A stretch of 37,277 nucleotides of DNA from Aquidulcibacter paucihalophilus (GCF_002105465.1 NZ_NCSQ01000157.1:1-37277), one strand, 5' to 3'; shown: positions 25,311-34,474, counted from the stretch's first letter. Program-made: numbers and translations. Notes: generated by a model not told the origin, from the letters alone.

Positions 25311-26107
25311 ACCCGGCCGATGCTCTCACACCGATTTTGGACATTCCCGACGAACATGTGGCAATCCGCTTGCGTGGCATAGCCAATCGTTTCGGGCATG
25401 TGGTGATCCATGAACATCTCGACCTTGATGTGCTGCGTGGTGAAACCATTGGCATTGTTGGAGGGTCGGGGACGGGAAAATCTGTACTCATGCGCGCCAT
25501 AATCGGCCTGCGCCCACCCTCAGAGGGCAAAGTTATGGTGCTTGGTCATGATGTTTGGTCGAACAACCCCGCAGAGCGCAAAGCTTTAGATGCGCGCTGG
25601 GGCGTGATGTTTCAGGACGGGGCACTGTTTTCGAATTTAACGGTCCGCGAAAATGTCCTTGTGCCGCTGACAGAACATACCGATTTGCCGCCTAAATTGG
25701 CCCTTGAGATCGCGGATTTGAAAATTTTGATGGCAGGCCTGCCGCCGTCCTCAGCAGACAAACTGCCTGCCGAGCTTTCGGGTGGGATGCGCAAACGGGC
25801 AGCGCTTGCGCGTGCTATTGCGCTGGACCCCGATATCCTATTCTTGGATGAGCCGACCGCCGGGCTCGACCCAATTACCGCCGGCAAGTTTGATGCTTTG
25901 GTCAATGAATTGAAGGAAACCCTGGGCCTGACAGTCTTCTTAATCACCCATGATTTAGATACGTTGCGCGACGCCTGTGATCGGGTTGCGGCATTGGCAG
26001 AGGGTAAAGTTATCGCTATCGGTCCTTTGGACCATTTGCGCGAACATGCGACGGGTTGGTTGTCAGAATATTTTGGCGGGCCACGTGGCCGGGCCGCTTT
26101 AGGCTGA
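25307..26107 (+). CDS. MlaF-family ABC transporter ATP-binding protein
   Basis: Cytoplasmic ATPase of 266 aa that powers the MCE-type lipid transporter. Walker A is GGSGTGKS (residues 52-59), the signature is LSGGMRKRAALARA, and Walker B with the D-loop is DILFLDEPTAGLDP; the following switch His is in LITHDLDT. Q-loop Gln is in VMFQDGALF, typical of MlaF. ATG overlaps the permease stop, and the MCE gene follows after 22 bp. Confidence 0.95.
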   Translation: MNPADALTPILDIPDEHVAIRLRGIANRFGHVVIHEHLDLDVLRGETIGIVGGSGTGKSVLMRAIIGLRPPSEGKVMVLGHDVWSNNPAERKALDARWGVMFQDGALFSNLTVRENVLVPLTEHTDLPPKLALEIADLKILMAGLPPSSADKLPAELSGGMRKRAALARAIALDPDILFLDEPTAGLDPITAGKFDALVNELKETLGLTVFLITHDLDTLRDACDRVAALAEGKVIAIGPLDHLREHATGWLSEYFGGPRGRAALG

Positions 26108-26129
26108 ACGGCCAAATCAGGAGGAGAAG

Positions 26130-27224
26130 ATGGAAACACGCGCCAATTACGTCATGATCGGAATGTTCACGATCTTGAGCATTCTCGCGGCCATCATCTT
26201 TACAGTCTGGATGGGCAATTCCGGGGTCAATCGGCAGGGCTCGCAATATGACGTCGTCTTTGAAGGGCCTGTGCGGGGTCTCGAGATTGGCGGCGAAGTG
26301 CGCTTCAACGGCATAAAGGTTGGCGAAGTTACCGATTTGCGCTTGAGCGAGCAGAATCCAAAAGACGTGATTGCCCGCATCCGGGTGCAAAGCACCACGC
26401 CGGTGAAGACCGATTCTATCGCCCAACTTGAGCCCTCTGGCCTGACCGGCTCAACCTATATTCAAATCCTGGCCGGCTCAGATGGGGCCAAGCGCATGTT
26501 TGCGCGCATCGGGCAAAGCCCCCCAGTCATCACCAGCCAGCGCGGCCAGCTGGACCGATTGCTGCAGGATGGGGAAGGGGTGATTTCGACCTCTCTGGAA
26601 GCTGTTGCCCGCCTCAATAAGCTTTTAGATGCCGAGAATATCGAGAACTTTTCAAAAACCCTGCGCGAGGCGAGCCTTGCGGCGCAAAGCTTCCGTCAAA
26701 CCACACAGGATACCGGCTTGTTTGTACAATCGGCACGCAAATTCGCAGACCAAGCGACGCTGACGGCGACCACCTATGACGCCTTAGGCAAAAATCTGAT
26801 GACCCAGACCAATACCTTAGGCCAGGAATCCCTGGCGCTTGTAAGTTCGAGCCGCCTCCTCGTGGATGGATTGAGTGAAGACGCAAACTCCCTTTCGGGT
26901 GGGGCAGAACTGACCTTGGCGAAAACCATGGAAGCTTTAACCGAAGCGCAATCCACGTTGAAAGAGTTCAATGAAACCGCAGTGGCGATGCGCACGGCGA
27001 CCAATCAATTTGGTGCGGTGGCAGAAAACACCAATCGCGCCGTTGTTTCGATTGATCGTTTCTTCAAAATTGGTGCCGATCAGACCTTGCCGGATATGAG
27101 CCGTGCAGCCCAAGAGGTGCGCAATACATCGATGACATTTGATGCTTTGGGCCAACAAATTAGCCAGAACCCGCTGGAAATCGTCAACCGTCCCCCCACC
27201 GCGACAGTAAAGTGGAAACAATGA
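26130..27224 (+). CDS. MlaD-family MCE domain protein
   Basis: Inner-membrane-anchored, periplasm-facing MCE protein of 364 aa. A TM helix covers about residues 7-29. The MCE domain (about 40-120) has GPVRGLEIGGEVRFNGIKVG and the strand end STTPVKTDSIAQLEPSGLTG. The C-terminal part is a long Gln/Thr/Ala-rich alpha-helical region, longer than in E. coli MlaD (about 183 aa) and more like PqiB/LetB-type or alphaproteobacterial MCE proteins that build a helical tube. AGGAGGAGAAG precedes the ATG. It overlaps the lipoprotein gene by 4 bp. Confidence 0.93.
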   Translation: METRANYVMIGMFTILSILAAIIFTVWMGNSGVNRQGSQYDVVFEGPVRGLEIGGEVRFNGIKVGEVTDLRLSEQNPKDVIARIRVQSTTPVKTDSIAQLEPSGLTGSTYIQILAGSDGAKRMFARIGQSPPVITSQRGQLDRLLQDGEGVISTSLEAVARLNKLLDAENIENFSKTLREASLAAQSFRQTTQDTGLFVQSARKFADQATLTATTYDALGKNLMTQTNTLGQESLALVSSSRLLVDGLSEDANSLSGGAELTLAKTMEALTEAQSTLKEFNETAVAMRTATNQFGAVAENTNRAVVSIDRFFKIGADQTLPDMSRAAQEVRNTSMTFDALGQQISQNPLEIVNRPPTATVKWKQ

Positions 27225-27880
27225 AAACGATCCAACGTCTCGGCCTTTTATTGGCCATTGCCACGATGACGGCACCAGTGGCGGGCTGTATCACACTGTT
27301 GCCAAAGCCGGGTAAACCCCCGGCCGTGGTGGCGATGCGGGCAGATCCCACGGTACCGCGGCAAGCACAACAGAGCCCGTTCACCATCGGGATTGGCGTC
27401 CCAACCATGCCAGCCATTTTGCTGGGCAACCAAGTTGCCGTTATGCGCAAAGATCGCACCTTTGCCTATGTCGACGGTCTGCGCTTTTCCGCTTCGGCCC
27501 CCTTATCGATTCAAAATGTGGTGCTGGAGACCTTCGACCTTGCAGGTTCGACGCGCGCCGCTGTTCGCGCGGTGACGATTGCGAGACCCGATTATGAGCT
27601 GCACTTTGATGTCAGCGCTTTTCAAGTCACCGAACCGCAAGGCCGGACAAAAGGAGTGGCGCGTATTGAAGCGACGGCCCGTTTGATCGAGGTGTATTCC
27701 GGCAAGCCCTTGGCCTCAAAAGTCATCACCGGAGAAGCCATTGCAGCCCGTGGTGATGTTACTCAGCCCGCCCGCGCTTTGGAGCAGGCGACCCGTAATT
27801 TTGCGATTAAAGCGATGCAATGGGCCGTCAAAGAGGCTGACGCAGACTATGCTTCAAAGGCGGCGTCAGCGACCAAATAA
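27221..27880 (+). CDS. ABC-type transport auxiliary lipoprotein (PqiC-like)
   Basis: Lipoprotein of 219 aa that completes the MCE transporter operon. The lipobox is VAGC (Cys23). Segments ILLGNQVAVMRKDRTFAYVDG and the later IEATARLIEVYSGKPLASKVI, plus ALEQATRNFA near the C-terminus, match the ABC-type transport auxiliary lipoprotein/PqiC family, thought to be an outer-membrane partner of the MCE protein. ATG 27221 overlaps the MCE stop. Its 3' end overlaps the convergent 840-aa gene by 34 bp. Confidence 0.88.
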   Translation: MKTIQRLGLLLAIATMTAPVAGCITLLPKPGKPPAVVAMRADPTVPRQAQQSPFTIGIGVPTMPAILLGNQVAVMRKDRTFAYVDGLRFSASAPLSIQNVVLETFDLAGSTRAAVRAVTIARPDYELHFDVSAFQVTEPQGRTKGVARIEATARLIEVYSGKPLASKVITGEAIAARGDVTQPARALEQATRNFAIKAMQWAVKEADADYASKAASATK

Positions 27881-30369
27881 ACGCGGGCTTCATGACCAGT
27901 GAGCCGGCCCCGGGCAGCTGCCTCCCGCCGTGCTTCCACAAAGCGGACCACGAGCGCGCGTAAATCTGGGTCCATGGTGAGTTTCAGACGCATTGCCTTG
28001 ACGCTGTTGGTAACAGCCTCGCGCGTGCCGCGGCGGGCTTGATCGCGCGACCGTCCGGCCAGAGCGCGCAAGCGATCCAGCAGAGCATCATCGATTGCCC
28101 GCTCTAACTCCAACTCGGTTAGAAGCGCCATAATGCGCTGATTTTCCGGGTTTGGGCCTTTGGAATCGAGGCTCGAAAGAACTTGCTTCCAGCTCCATCC
28201 CCCAGCTGGACCACCGGCAGGGGCACTGGTGCGATCAATCTGCAGATCTGCGAATGGATCATCCTCAACAGGGATGGGGCTGGAGATCGCGAGACGACCT
28301 TTCAGGGGCGTAGCCACGGATACCGCGTCTTGGGCTGGCGGTGCCTCTCCCTCTATCTTTGCTTGAGCCATCTCTTCTGGCGAAAAGGGCGCAAATACAG
28401 AGCTTTCAACCTCAGGCTCAACCACTTCTTCCACCATCGTCACAATCGGCTCAGGCGGAGGCGGCGGCGGCGGCGGCGGAGGCGGAGGTGGAGGTGGAGG
28501 TGGAGGTGGAGGCGGTGGAGGGGGCGGTGGTGCCGCGGCAATCGGCTGGGCGAGTATGGGGGCGGCAACCGGCGGGGCGAGCACACCAGACAGGCCACCC
28601 AAACGCTGCACCACTTCGCCGAGTGCGGAATAGGAATCACGCAAACGGATTTGGAAGGCTTCATCCAGAGCAGCGGTTTCTTCTGCGGCACGGCGTCCAG
28701 CCGCATTCAGGCGGCTTAAGGTTTCATTCAAAGCATCTTCAATTGCCCGGGCGCGCGTATCGGCTTCCTGTGGCAAGTTTGATAAGCGACGATCAAGCCC
28801 ATCAAGAATATCTTCCACCGCACGCGCTTGATCGGCACAGGCTGCGGCGAGGGCTGAGAAGCGTTCTTGAATGCGGACCCCCGTTTGATCGAGTAAGCCG
28901 GCTGATTGTTCGATCATGGCTTGGGCGTCTTTTAGGCGGCCCGACATGAAGTGATCGGCTTCCTTGCTCACCTCAAAGGCCGTTTGACGGGCCGAATCCA
29001 AGCGCGTTTGATTTTCCGCTTCTTGCTCTGCCGCGCGACGGCGGGCCTCTTCGGCAGCTTGGCGAATGGCTTCACCACTGGCGCGCAAAGCGGCCATGGT
29101 TTCTTCCCCGGCGAGGCGGGCGGCATTTGCTTCGGCGCGCAGGGATTCTGCGGCGAGGCGAGCATTGGCTTCTGCAGCAGCCCGAACATCTTCTAGGGTC
29201 GCGAGGCTCATATCGCGCGCCTCAAGGGTTTTGCTCGCGATCGTATTGGCGGCCTGTACCGCGTTCTCGCTGGCTTTTTGGGCAGCCGAACTTAAGGATT
29301 GAACCGCCCCATCCACACTGCCCACGGCTTCATCGGCACGCAGACGGGCCAGAACCATCAAGTCATGGGCGCGCGCGAGCGCGGACTCGCCTTTTGCTGC
29401 AGCTTGATCCAGTTCGGTAATTGCCGTTGCCGCCCGCTGTGCCGCTTGGTCCAAACGCTCTGCCGCGCCAATGGCAAGCTCGGAAGCGTGGGTCGATTGG
29501 GTCGCCAAACCTTGCGCCACCTCCGTTAGGCGGGTGGCGCGCATGTCCAGCCCTTCGGTCGCAACTTGGGTTGTCGAAGCGGCATTGGCGGTCATTTCCG
29601 CCAAAGAGGCCAGCAAGCTGTCGAGGCGTTGGCGTTCTTGCTCCATGGTTTGGGCAAGGCTATCGGCGCTGCCGCGAGCGGCTTGACCTGCTTCATTGAG
29701 GGCCAAGGTGCGTCGTTCGACTTGGCCTTCGATTTGCGCCAGTCTTTCTGCCACTTGGCTTAAGGCACCTTCCAAGCGTGCAATTTCGTTCTCAACCGCC
29801 TGGGCGGTGGTGCGGATCGCCCCTTCGGCTAGATTGCTGGGCAAAAGCAAGCGGCGCACAGCGGCCATCAATTGCCGCGACTCGCGATTAGACTTGGCAA
29901 TGCTTTCACCCATCAGCCCCGCGAGGAGCGAGAAGGCAGGTCCGAACAACAAGACCGCCAAACTCAAAAGCAAGGTCGCGTCGCTCGCCCCCAGGGTTGC
30001 AATATTTTCAAAAATATAGGCACCGACACCGGCAACCCAGATTAACGCCAAGCCAATGGAGCCATAAAGCAGGGTAGGGGCATGTTTGGCTTTTTGGCGA
30101 CGTTTGATGGGGGCAGAGCCATCGGGTTCTTCGGTTGAGGTTTCCCACCGCATTTTGGTGCGTGGGTCCACGGCCTCTTGAGGCGTGCTGGCGGCCAAAT
30201 CGCCACCGGCTGCTTCAGCCATTTCGATCGGAGCAAGGCGGTTGGCCGCTTCCTCGCTCTCCTGCTCTTTCATGCGTTGGGCGGCTTTGGCGATGCGTTT
30301 GGCAGATTCACTGATTTGCGCTTCATCGCGCACCCGTGCCCACACATCGTCATCTTTTTCATCGGCCAT
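27847..30369 (-). CDS. Large membrane-anchored coiled-coil protein with poly-proline tract
   Basis: Protein of 840 aa without a recognised family. The N-terminus (1-95) is charged and lacks a signal peptide. Two membrane segments lie near 100-120 and 130-153. Residues about 160-590 are an Ala/Glu/Arg-rich long coiled coil with apolipoprotein-like helical repeats. Residues 614-639 are 26 consecutive prolines. An acidic linker follows, then a conserved-looking C-terminal helical domain (about 715-840, containing WSWKQVLSSLDSKGP and MRLKLTMDPDLRALVVRFVEA). Cell-envelope organising or polarity roles are possible but only inferred. It is convergent with the MCE operon and next to the island boundary. 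Confidence 0.85.
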   Translation of the reverse strand: MADEKDDDVWARVRDEAQISESAKRIAKAAQRMKEQESEEAANRLAPIEMAEAAGGDLAASTPQEAVDPRTKMRWETSTEEPDGSAPIKRRQKAKHAPTLLYGSIGLALIWVAGVGAYIFENIATLGASDATLLLSLAVLLFGPAFSLLAGLMGESIAKSNRESRQLMAAVRRLLLPSNLAEGAIRTTAQAVENEIARLEGALSQVAERLAQIEGQVERRTLALNEAGQAARGSADSLAQTMEQERQRLDSLLASLAEMTANAASTTQVATEGLDMRATRLTEVAQGLATQSTHASELAIGAAERLDQAAQRAATAITELDQAAAKGESALARAHDLMVLARLRADEAVGSVDGAVQSLSSAAQKASENAVQAANTIASKTLEARDMSLATLEDVRAAAEANARLAAESLRAEANAARLAGEETMAALRASGEAIRQAAEEARRRAAEQEAENQTRLDSARQTAFEVSKEADHFMSGRLKDAQAMIEQSAGLLDQTGVRIQERFSALAAACADQARAVEDILDGLDRRLSNLPQEADTRARAIEDALNETLSRLNAAGRRAAEETAALDEAFQIRLRDSYSALGEVVQRLGGLSGVLAPPVAAPILAQPIAAAPPPPPPPPPPPPPPPPPPPPPPPPPPEPIVTMVEEVVEPEVESSVFAPFSPEEMAQAKIEGEAPPAQDAVSVATPLKGRLAISSPIPVEDDPFADLQIDRTSAPAGGPAGGWSWKQVLSSLDSKGPNPENQRIMALLTELELERAIDDALLDRLRALAGRSRDQARRGTREAVTNSVKAMRLKLTMDPDLRALVVRFVEARREAAARGRLTGHEARVYLVADAAFEA
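28453..28530 (-). repeat. Trinucleotide run encoding 26 prolines
   Basis: GGN triplets on the plus strand (proline codons on the minus strand) run without a break for 78 bases. The codons are mixed (CCA, CCG, CCC, CCT), with local CCT/CCA alternation and CCG runs, so the tract is only partly a simple DNA repeat. Tract length may vary between strains. Confidence 0.9.
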
Positions 30370-30661
30370 AGTGTTTTGCCCAACTCAATCCCGAAACATC
30401 AACGCGCATGCAGCCAAGTCTTGGCGGCCCTATTATTTGACCAACATGCTCGACTATTCTTATCCACCCTAAGCCATTTACGCTATGGGGCCTAGCAGCC
30501 TGAATGATGGGCAATCATCCGTGCACCCGCTTTCTTGCGAAAGCGATCCTCTCAAGCCCGATTATGTCCATTCGGTAAGCCGAAGCTGGATGTTTTGGAC
30601 GTCATTTTGCGTTGAATAGCGCCTCGCTAAAGGGGCCTCCAGAGCCGCCTCTCGAAAACAT
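30370..30661. other. Gap between the coiled-coil gene and the island boundary
   Basis: About 290 bp that holds the upstream region of the 840-aa gene and the former downstream flank of tRNA-Lys. No convincing gene is seen in it. Confidence 0.6.
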
Positions 30662-30706
30662 TGGTGGGTGATACAGGGTTCGAACCTGTGACCCGCTGAT
30701 TAAGAG
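30662..30706 (-). tRNA. tRNA-Lys(CTT) 3' fragment, probable attL
   Basis: Read on the minus strand the 45 nt begin in the anticodon loop (CTCTTAATC, anticodon CTT). They continue through the anticodon 3' stem, variable loop, T arm (ACAGG-TTCGAAC-CCTGT), acceptor 3' strand ATCACCC, discriminator A and encoded CCA. Bases on the 5' side of the anticodon loop do not continue the tRNA (no D arm or acceptor 5' strand). This is not a functional tRNA but the 3' half left where the island integrated, with crossover in or near the anticodon loop. Confidence 0.85.
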
Positions 30707-30721
30707 TGACTCACTTTCGCT

Positions 30722-30865
30722 GTTTCGTGGCGTTGCAAAACGTTGCAGTGCGTTCATAAATATCTGTTTATTATAATATTTGTGTTTCAGGCCGTTTCAT
30801 GGCATTTCGTCGAGTGTCAATTTTTTGTGCCCCAATTGTGCCCCGCTGTGCCCCAATTGTGCCCC
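30722..30865. promoter_or_regulatory. Repeated short sites between attL and integrase (putative arm-type sites)
   Basis: Near-identical direct repeats GTTTCGTGGCGTT (30722-30734) and GTTTCATGGCATT (30794-30806) occur, and a 19-bp sequence is repeated exactly at 30826-30844 and 30847-30865. The latter contains four GTGCCCC boxes (starts 30827, 30838, 30848, 30859) spaced 10-11 bp, one helical turn. This arrangement is expected for integrase arm sites or an excisionase/autoregulator site. Confidence 0.5.
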
Positions 30866-30903
30866 AAAAATCAGTTTTGAATACCTTGATAAGGACCTCG
30901 AAA

Positions 30904-32301
30904 ATGGCTCGGGCAAAGCTAACAGACCGATTTGTCGCCTCAGTAAAGGCCCCACCAAAAGGACGGCTTGAAGTCTTTGATCAAGACGTACGAGGGCTCA
31001 TTCTGAGAGTGGGACCGACGGGCAAGAAGTCATGGGTTTTTCGCTACCGGACGGCCGATGGCGTTCAACGTCGTTATGCCCTTGGCATTTTCCTGAACGA
31101 TTTAGATCAAAGTGAAACAGAGACGCTCCCTGAGGGTGATGCAAAGCGGCAAGCCCTTTCGTTGTTCCAAGCCCGTGCCTTGGCTCGTGATCTCATAAAT
31201 AAGGTCGGCGTTGGTCAAGATCCGTCATCTCGACGGGAGCAAGTAATCGAAGAAGCGCGAGCTGAGCCGATCAAATCATTTAACGACTTAAAGGACGCGT
31301 ACTTTAAAGCTGTCGAAACGGGCGAATGGCGTCCACGTGAAAAGCCAAAGAAGGCCTCTACGATTGTTCGAGAGCGCCAAATGTGGGCGGCCTATATAGA
31401 TGAGCCAATGGGCGAACTAGCACTGGCTGATGTCACAGCGCCCCGCATAAAGGGTTTACTCCGTGACTTGGTGGCAAAGGGTAATGGCACTACCTCAAAC
31501 CGGGTGAGGGCGCTTCTAAGGCAAATTCTGAACTTTGGCGTGGTCGAGGACAAATTGATCGCGAACCCAGTTGATAAGGTAAAGGCGCTTGCCCCTGAAA
31601 GGGTAAGAGACAGGGTGCTGAGCGACGCCGAGATAAAATCAATCTGGGAGGTCCTTGAAGACCCGACGGGCCTGCTTGTGCCTGACTTAAATCCGAAGAA
31701 GCCCTACCAGTCGCTCCAAGTTAGCGAACAAGTCCGCCTAATCCTCAAGCTCTTGCTCCTGACGCTCGCGCGGCGGAGTGAGGTCGCCGGAATGCGCATT
31801 GACGAACTAAACCTTGAACAGAGCGCGTGGACCATCCCCGGCAACAGAACCAAGAATGGCAAAGCGAACTTCATACCGCTTTCGCCACAAGCAAAGACGG
31901 TGATTGAGCGTGCGTTGGAATTGCGCCAGCAGTTGGGGCTAAAGGACTCGCCACACGTCTTTGCGTCACCACGCGGGACCCAAACTGCGATTACTTCCAA
32001 TCCCGTTAGTCATGGAATGCGGGACATTTGTCGGGCAGTCGGTATCGACGGAGCGACGACCCATGACCTAAGACGCACTGCAGCCACCAATATGGCAAGT
32101 GAACGCCTAAAGATCCCGCCATTCTTGATTGGCCGTATTCTCAACCATTCAGGCGAAACCGGCGGGGCAGCGGCGGTGACGATGAAGGTCTATGCGCTGT
32201 ATGATTATGCAGCGGAGAAGCGTGAGGCGCTGGGGAAGTGGGGGGAACTGGTATCACAGATTATCAAGCCAGAGCGTCAAAAAAGATCGGTGAAATCATG
32301 A
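30904..32301 (+). CDS. P4-type tyrosine integrase
   Basis: Site-specific recombinase of 465 aa. The N-terminal arm-DNA-binding domain (MARAKLTDRFVASVKAPPKG and VFDQDVRGLILRVGPTGKKS, DUF4102 type) is followed by a core SAM-like domain and the catalytic domain with Arg in LARRSEVAGMR, HDLRRT (His-x-x-Arg), NHSGE (His) and the Tyr in VYALYDYAAEK. The open frame extends back to ATG 30799, but family N-termini match ATG 30904, so the earlier codons and the repeated boxes there are leader. It sits directly inside the tRNA-Lys attL and would integrate and excise the island. Confidence 0.93.
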   Translation: MARAKLTDRFVASVKAPPKGRLEVFDQDVRGLILRVGPTGKKSWVFRYRTADGVQRRYALGIFLNDLDQSETETLPEGDAKRQALSLFQARALARDLINKVGVGQDPSSRREQVIEEARAEPIKSFNDLKDAYFKAVETGEWRPREKPKKASTIVRERQMWAAYIDEPMGELALADVTAPRIKGLLRDLVAKGNGTTSNRVRALLRQILNFGVVEDKLIANPVDKVKALAPERVRDRVLSDAEIKSIWEVLEDPTGLLVPDLNPKKPYQSLQVSEQVRLILKLLLLTLARRSEVAGMRIDELNLEQSAWTIPGNRTKNGKANFIPLSPQAKTVIERALELRQQLGLKDSPHVFASPRGTQTAITSNPVSHGMRDICRAVGIDGATTHDLRRTAATNMASERLKIPPFLIGRILNHSGETGGAAAVTMKVYALYDYAAEKREALGKWGELVSQIIKPERQKRSVKS

Positions 32302-32392
32302 GGATATGGCAAAACGTGGTGTGATGACGCGGGCTAGGACATTTAAATCACTATCCGGATCATTGATGGCTGACTCTTCAACGAAACCGAAC

Positions 32393-32980
32393 CTATGAGC
32401 ATTTGCTCGCGAGTATTTCTGCGGCTCGCTCGGTAGTTAATAGATAATCTTCCACGTATACTCGACTTTCTCGTCCATTTCGCAAGAATACAACGTCTTT
32501 GAAACCATATCCCCGTTCGTAGCCGGCGAATTCATCGCCAACTGCCGGGTCAAATCCGCGTTGCCATTCCAACACGTAAAGCCCTGCTGGGCCATCTGCG
32601 ACGAAATAGTCGCATCCTTTTACGCGATATACGACAGTTAGAGCATTTGGCGTGGCTTGAGGAGGCAATGAGCGACCGCGGCCCTGTCCCGTGCCGAGGG
32701 ATGCGACATTTAGTGATTTGCCTTTAACAATCAGGATACCTCGTGAGGGACAAATGATTACTGACGGATAATATTCGTAAAGGTACTCATATTCATACTT
32801 TACCTGCCAGATTGACCCGTCTGTCAGGACAAATACTTCATCGTTAACTCCCAAAAATGGTGTCGGGGACTTTATTGTGGACTGATAACATTCTGAAGCC
32901 TTGGCCTGAGGCCCACAAACGATCGAAAGAAAAAGTACCGACAGCGATATGACCGCTCGTAAGACATCATTAAAAGTCAT
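32393..32980 (-). CDS. Unrecognised exported protein on the island
   Basis: Protein of 195 aa that I do not recognise. A signal peptide precedes a probable cleavage near KASEC. The mature part has a DGSIWQVKYEYEYLYEYY stretch rich in aromatic residues and strand-like segments (VFVLTDGSIW, GILIVKG), suggesting a small beta domain, and six cysteines that may form disulfides outside the cytosol. GGGGAG lies 7 bp before the ATG. The gene is convergent with the integrase; next upstream is the Sel1-repeat gene. Confidence 0.7.
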   Translation of the reverse strand: MTFNDVLRAVISLSVLFLSIVCGPQAKASECYQSTIKSPTPFLGVNDEVFVLTDGSIWQVKYEYEYLYEYYPSVIICPSRGILIVKGKSLNVASLGTGQGRGRSLPPQATPNALTVVYRVKGCDYFVADGPAGLYVLEWQRGFDPAVGDEFAGYERGYGFKDVVFLRNGRESRVYVEDYLLTTERAAEILASKCS

Positions 32981-33163
32981 TGGTGCTCCCCTTTAGCCCC
33001 ACAGCCCCAATAGTCAGCAGCCTGAAAAAGCATTTACTTTACAAGCCGGAAGATGCGGCTCAGTTCTTGGATATTCGATATCGGCCTCAAATTCCAATTT
33101 GGCGAAGCAAAATGTAAAACGTCTCCACCAGAGCTGATAACGTTACTGAGGCTTAGCCGTGAA

Positions 33164-34348
33164 CTATCTACAATTCATTTCGCCAGTTGCGGGGCTATAC
33201 GAGCAATAGACCTGATTGCCTTGTGGTGTTCGGATTGAGAAATGTTGAATGGCAGGCAATGCGGGAGGCGGAACTGGCTGACTTACAGGGGGTAACCCAT
33301 TAAGCGCATTCAGTCCATCTGCGAGGCCTCCAGCAAACGTTGGAGACTGTGAGTTCATCAGGCCCTGTCCGAAGCGCATGAGTGCCTCACCTTGCTGCCT
33401 ATTTCTCTCTCTGCGAATGGCTTCCTGCTGCGCATTGTAGATTGCCAGTTGTTGTTCGTATTGTTGGACTTGTAAGTCATATTGCTGTTGCCACTGAGCG
33501 GCCTGTCGTTGCGCCTCGGCCAGCTGCAGAAGGCACCGGCTGAACCCGCTGTCGTTCTGTTTGAACCCAAAATTTTCGCAAGCCTGATGATTTGGCGATG
33601 CTTCTGAGGCTCGTTTACCTGTCGGAGATGGCGCATTAACTGCTAGCTGAGGCGCATTCGCTTTTTGATGCGGCGGAATTGTGTTCAGCAGTTCTTGAGC
33701 TCTCTTCTCACCTTGAAGGGATGCTTTTTCTAACCATTCGGCTGCCAAGCCAAAATCCTGTGGTAAGCCGTCGCCATTTAGGTACATTCTTCCAAGATTG
33801 AGTTGCGCCGTTGGGTGTCCCTGATCTGCGGCTGCTTGAAACCAGCGAGCTGCTTCGGCATAATTGCGGGCGACGCCCTGTCCGTTGGCATAGCTAACGC
33901 CAAGATTGAGCTGCGCACGCGCGTTTCCCTGCTCGGCCGCCTTACCAAACCAATAATTGGCACTTTCGTAGGATTGCGGTGTTCCGCTACCTGCCCACTT
34001 TAACGCGCCAAGGTTTACTTGGGCGCTAGGGTGCCCTTGTTCTGCTGCCTTCCTATACCACTGTGCCGCCTTTTCTAGATCTTGAGTTACGCCTTCACCG
34101 TCATCATACATCACGCCCAGAATTGCTTGGGCATCTGCATTTCCGCTCTCAGCAATTGGTTCTAGTATCTCAAATGCAGCCTTGAACTTGCGGCTTTGAT
34201 ATAAAGCAATTCCGCGTTCGAGACCGGCAGATGACGCATTATTGACATTTCCTATAACTGAATCTGATCGCTGCGCAGCGGTAGGCGACGACCAAAGCAG
34301 TAGCCCAAGGCATAGACATATCGTCCGAAGCAAAATCGCTGTTTTCAT
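33164..34348 (-). CDS. Sel1-repeat exported protein
   Basis: Exported protein of 394 aa. The signal peptide MKTAILLRTICLCLGLLLWS ends near AAQ. Four or so Sel1-like TPR repeats follow (patterns GNADAQAILGVMYDDGEGV, GHPSAQVNLG, GNARAQLNLGVSYANGQGV, GHPTAQLNLGRMYLNGDGL), which mediate protein-protein contacts. A Gln-rich coiled coil (about 285-340) comes next, then Pro-rich linkers and a short Cys-containing C-terminal domain (VYCSYSPATGEMNCR). ATG 34348 is chosen over the longer upstream frame because it begins the signal peptide. The partner protein is unknown. Confidence 0.85.
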   Translation of the reverse strand: MKTAILLRTICLCLGLLLWSSPTAAQRSDSVIGNVNNASSAGLERGIALYQSRKFKAAFEILEPIAESGNADAQAILGVMYDDGEGVTQDLEKAAQWYRKAAEQGHPSAQVNLGALKWAGSGTPQSYESANYWFGKAAEQGNARAQLNLGVSYANGQGVARNYAEAARWFQAAADQGHPTAQLNLGRMYLNGDGLPQDFGLAAEWLEKASLQGEKRAQELLNTIPPHQKANAPQLAVNAPSPTGKRASEASPNHQACENFGFKQNDSGFSRCLLQLAEAQRQAAQWQQQYDLQVQQYEQQLAIYNAQQEAIRRERNRQQGEALMRFGQGLMNSQSPTFAGGLADGLNALNGLPPVSQPVPPPALPAIQHFSIRTPQGNQVYCSYSPATGEMNCR

Positions 34349-34474
34349 AATGAAGGTCCATGAGTAACTTAAACCCACTAACCAAAAATAGTGCCAAGTA
34401 CAACGGCCATCAGTTAGGAGAGGATACTTTCACAAATTGCGAGGGCCATGAAGAGCTGATTTCGAGAAGCCCCG

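Noticed and set aside
28183..28719. Plus-strand frames rich in Arg/Gly opposite the proline tract
   Set aside because: They are antisense shadows of the proline codons and lack start signals or family features.
33053..33238. Plus-strand 61-codon frame downstream of the Sel1 gene
   Set aside because: No start signal and it overlaps the 3' end of the Sel1 gene antisense.
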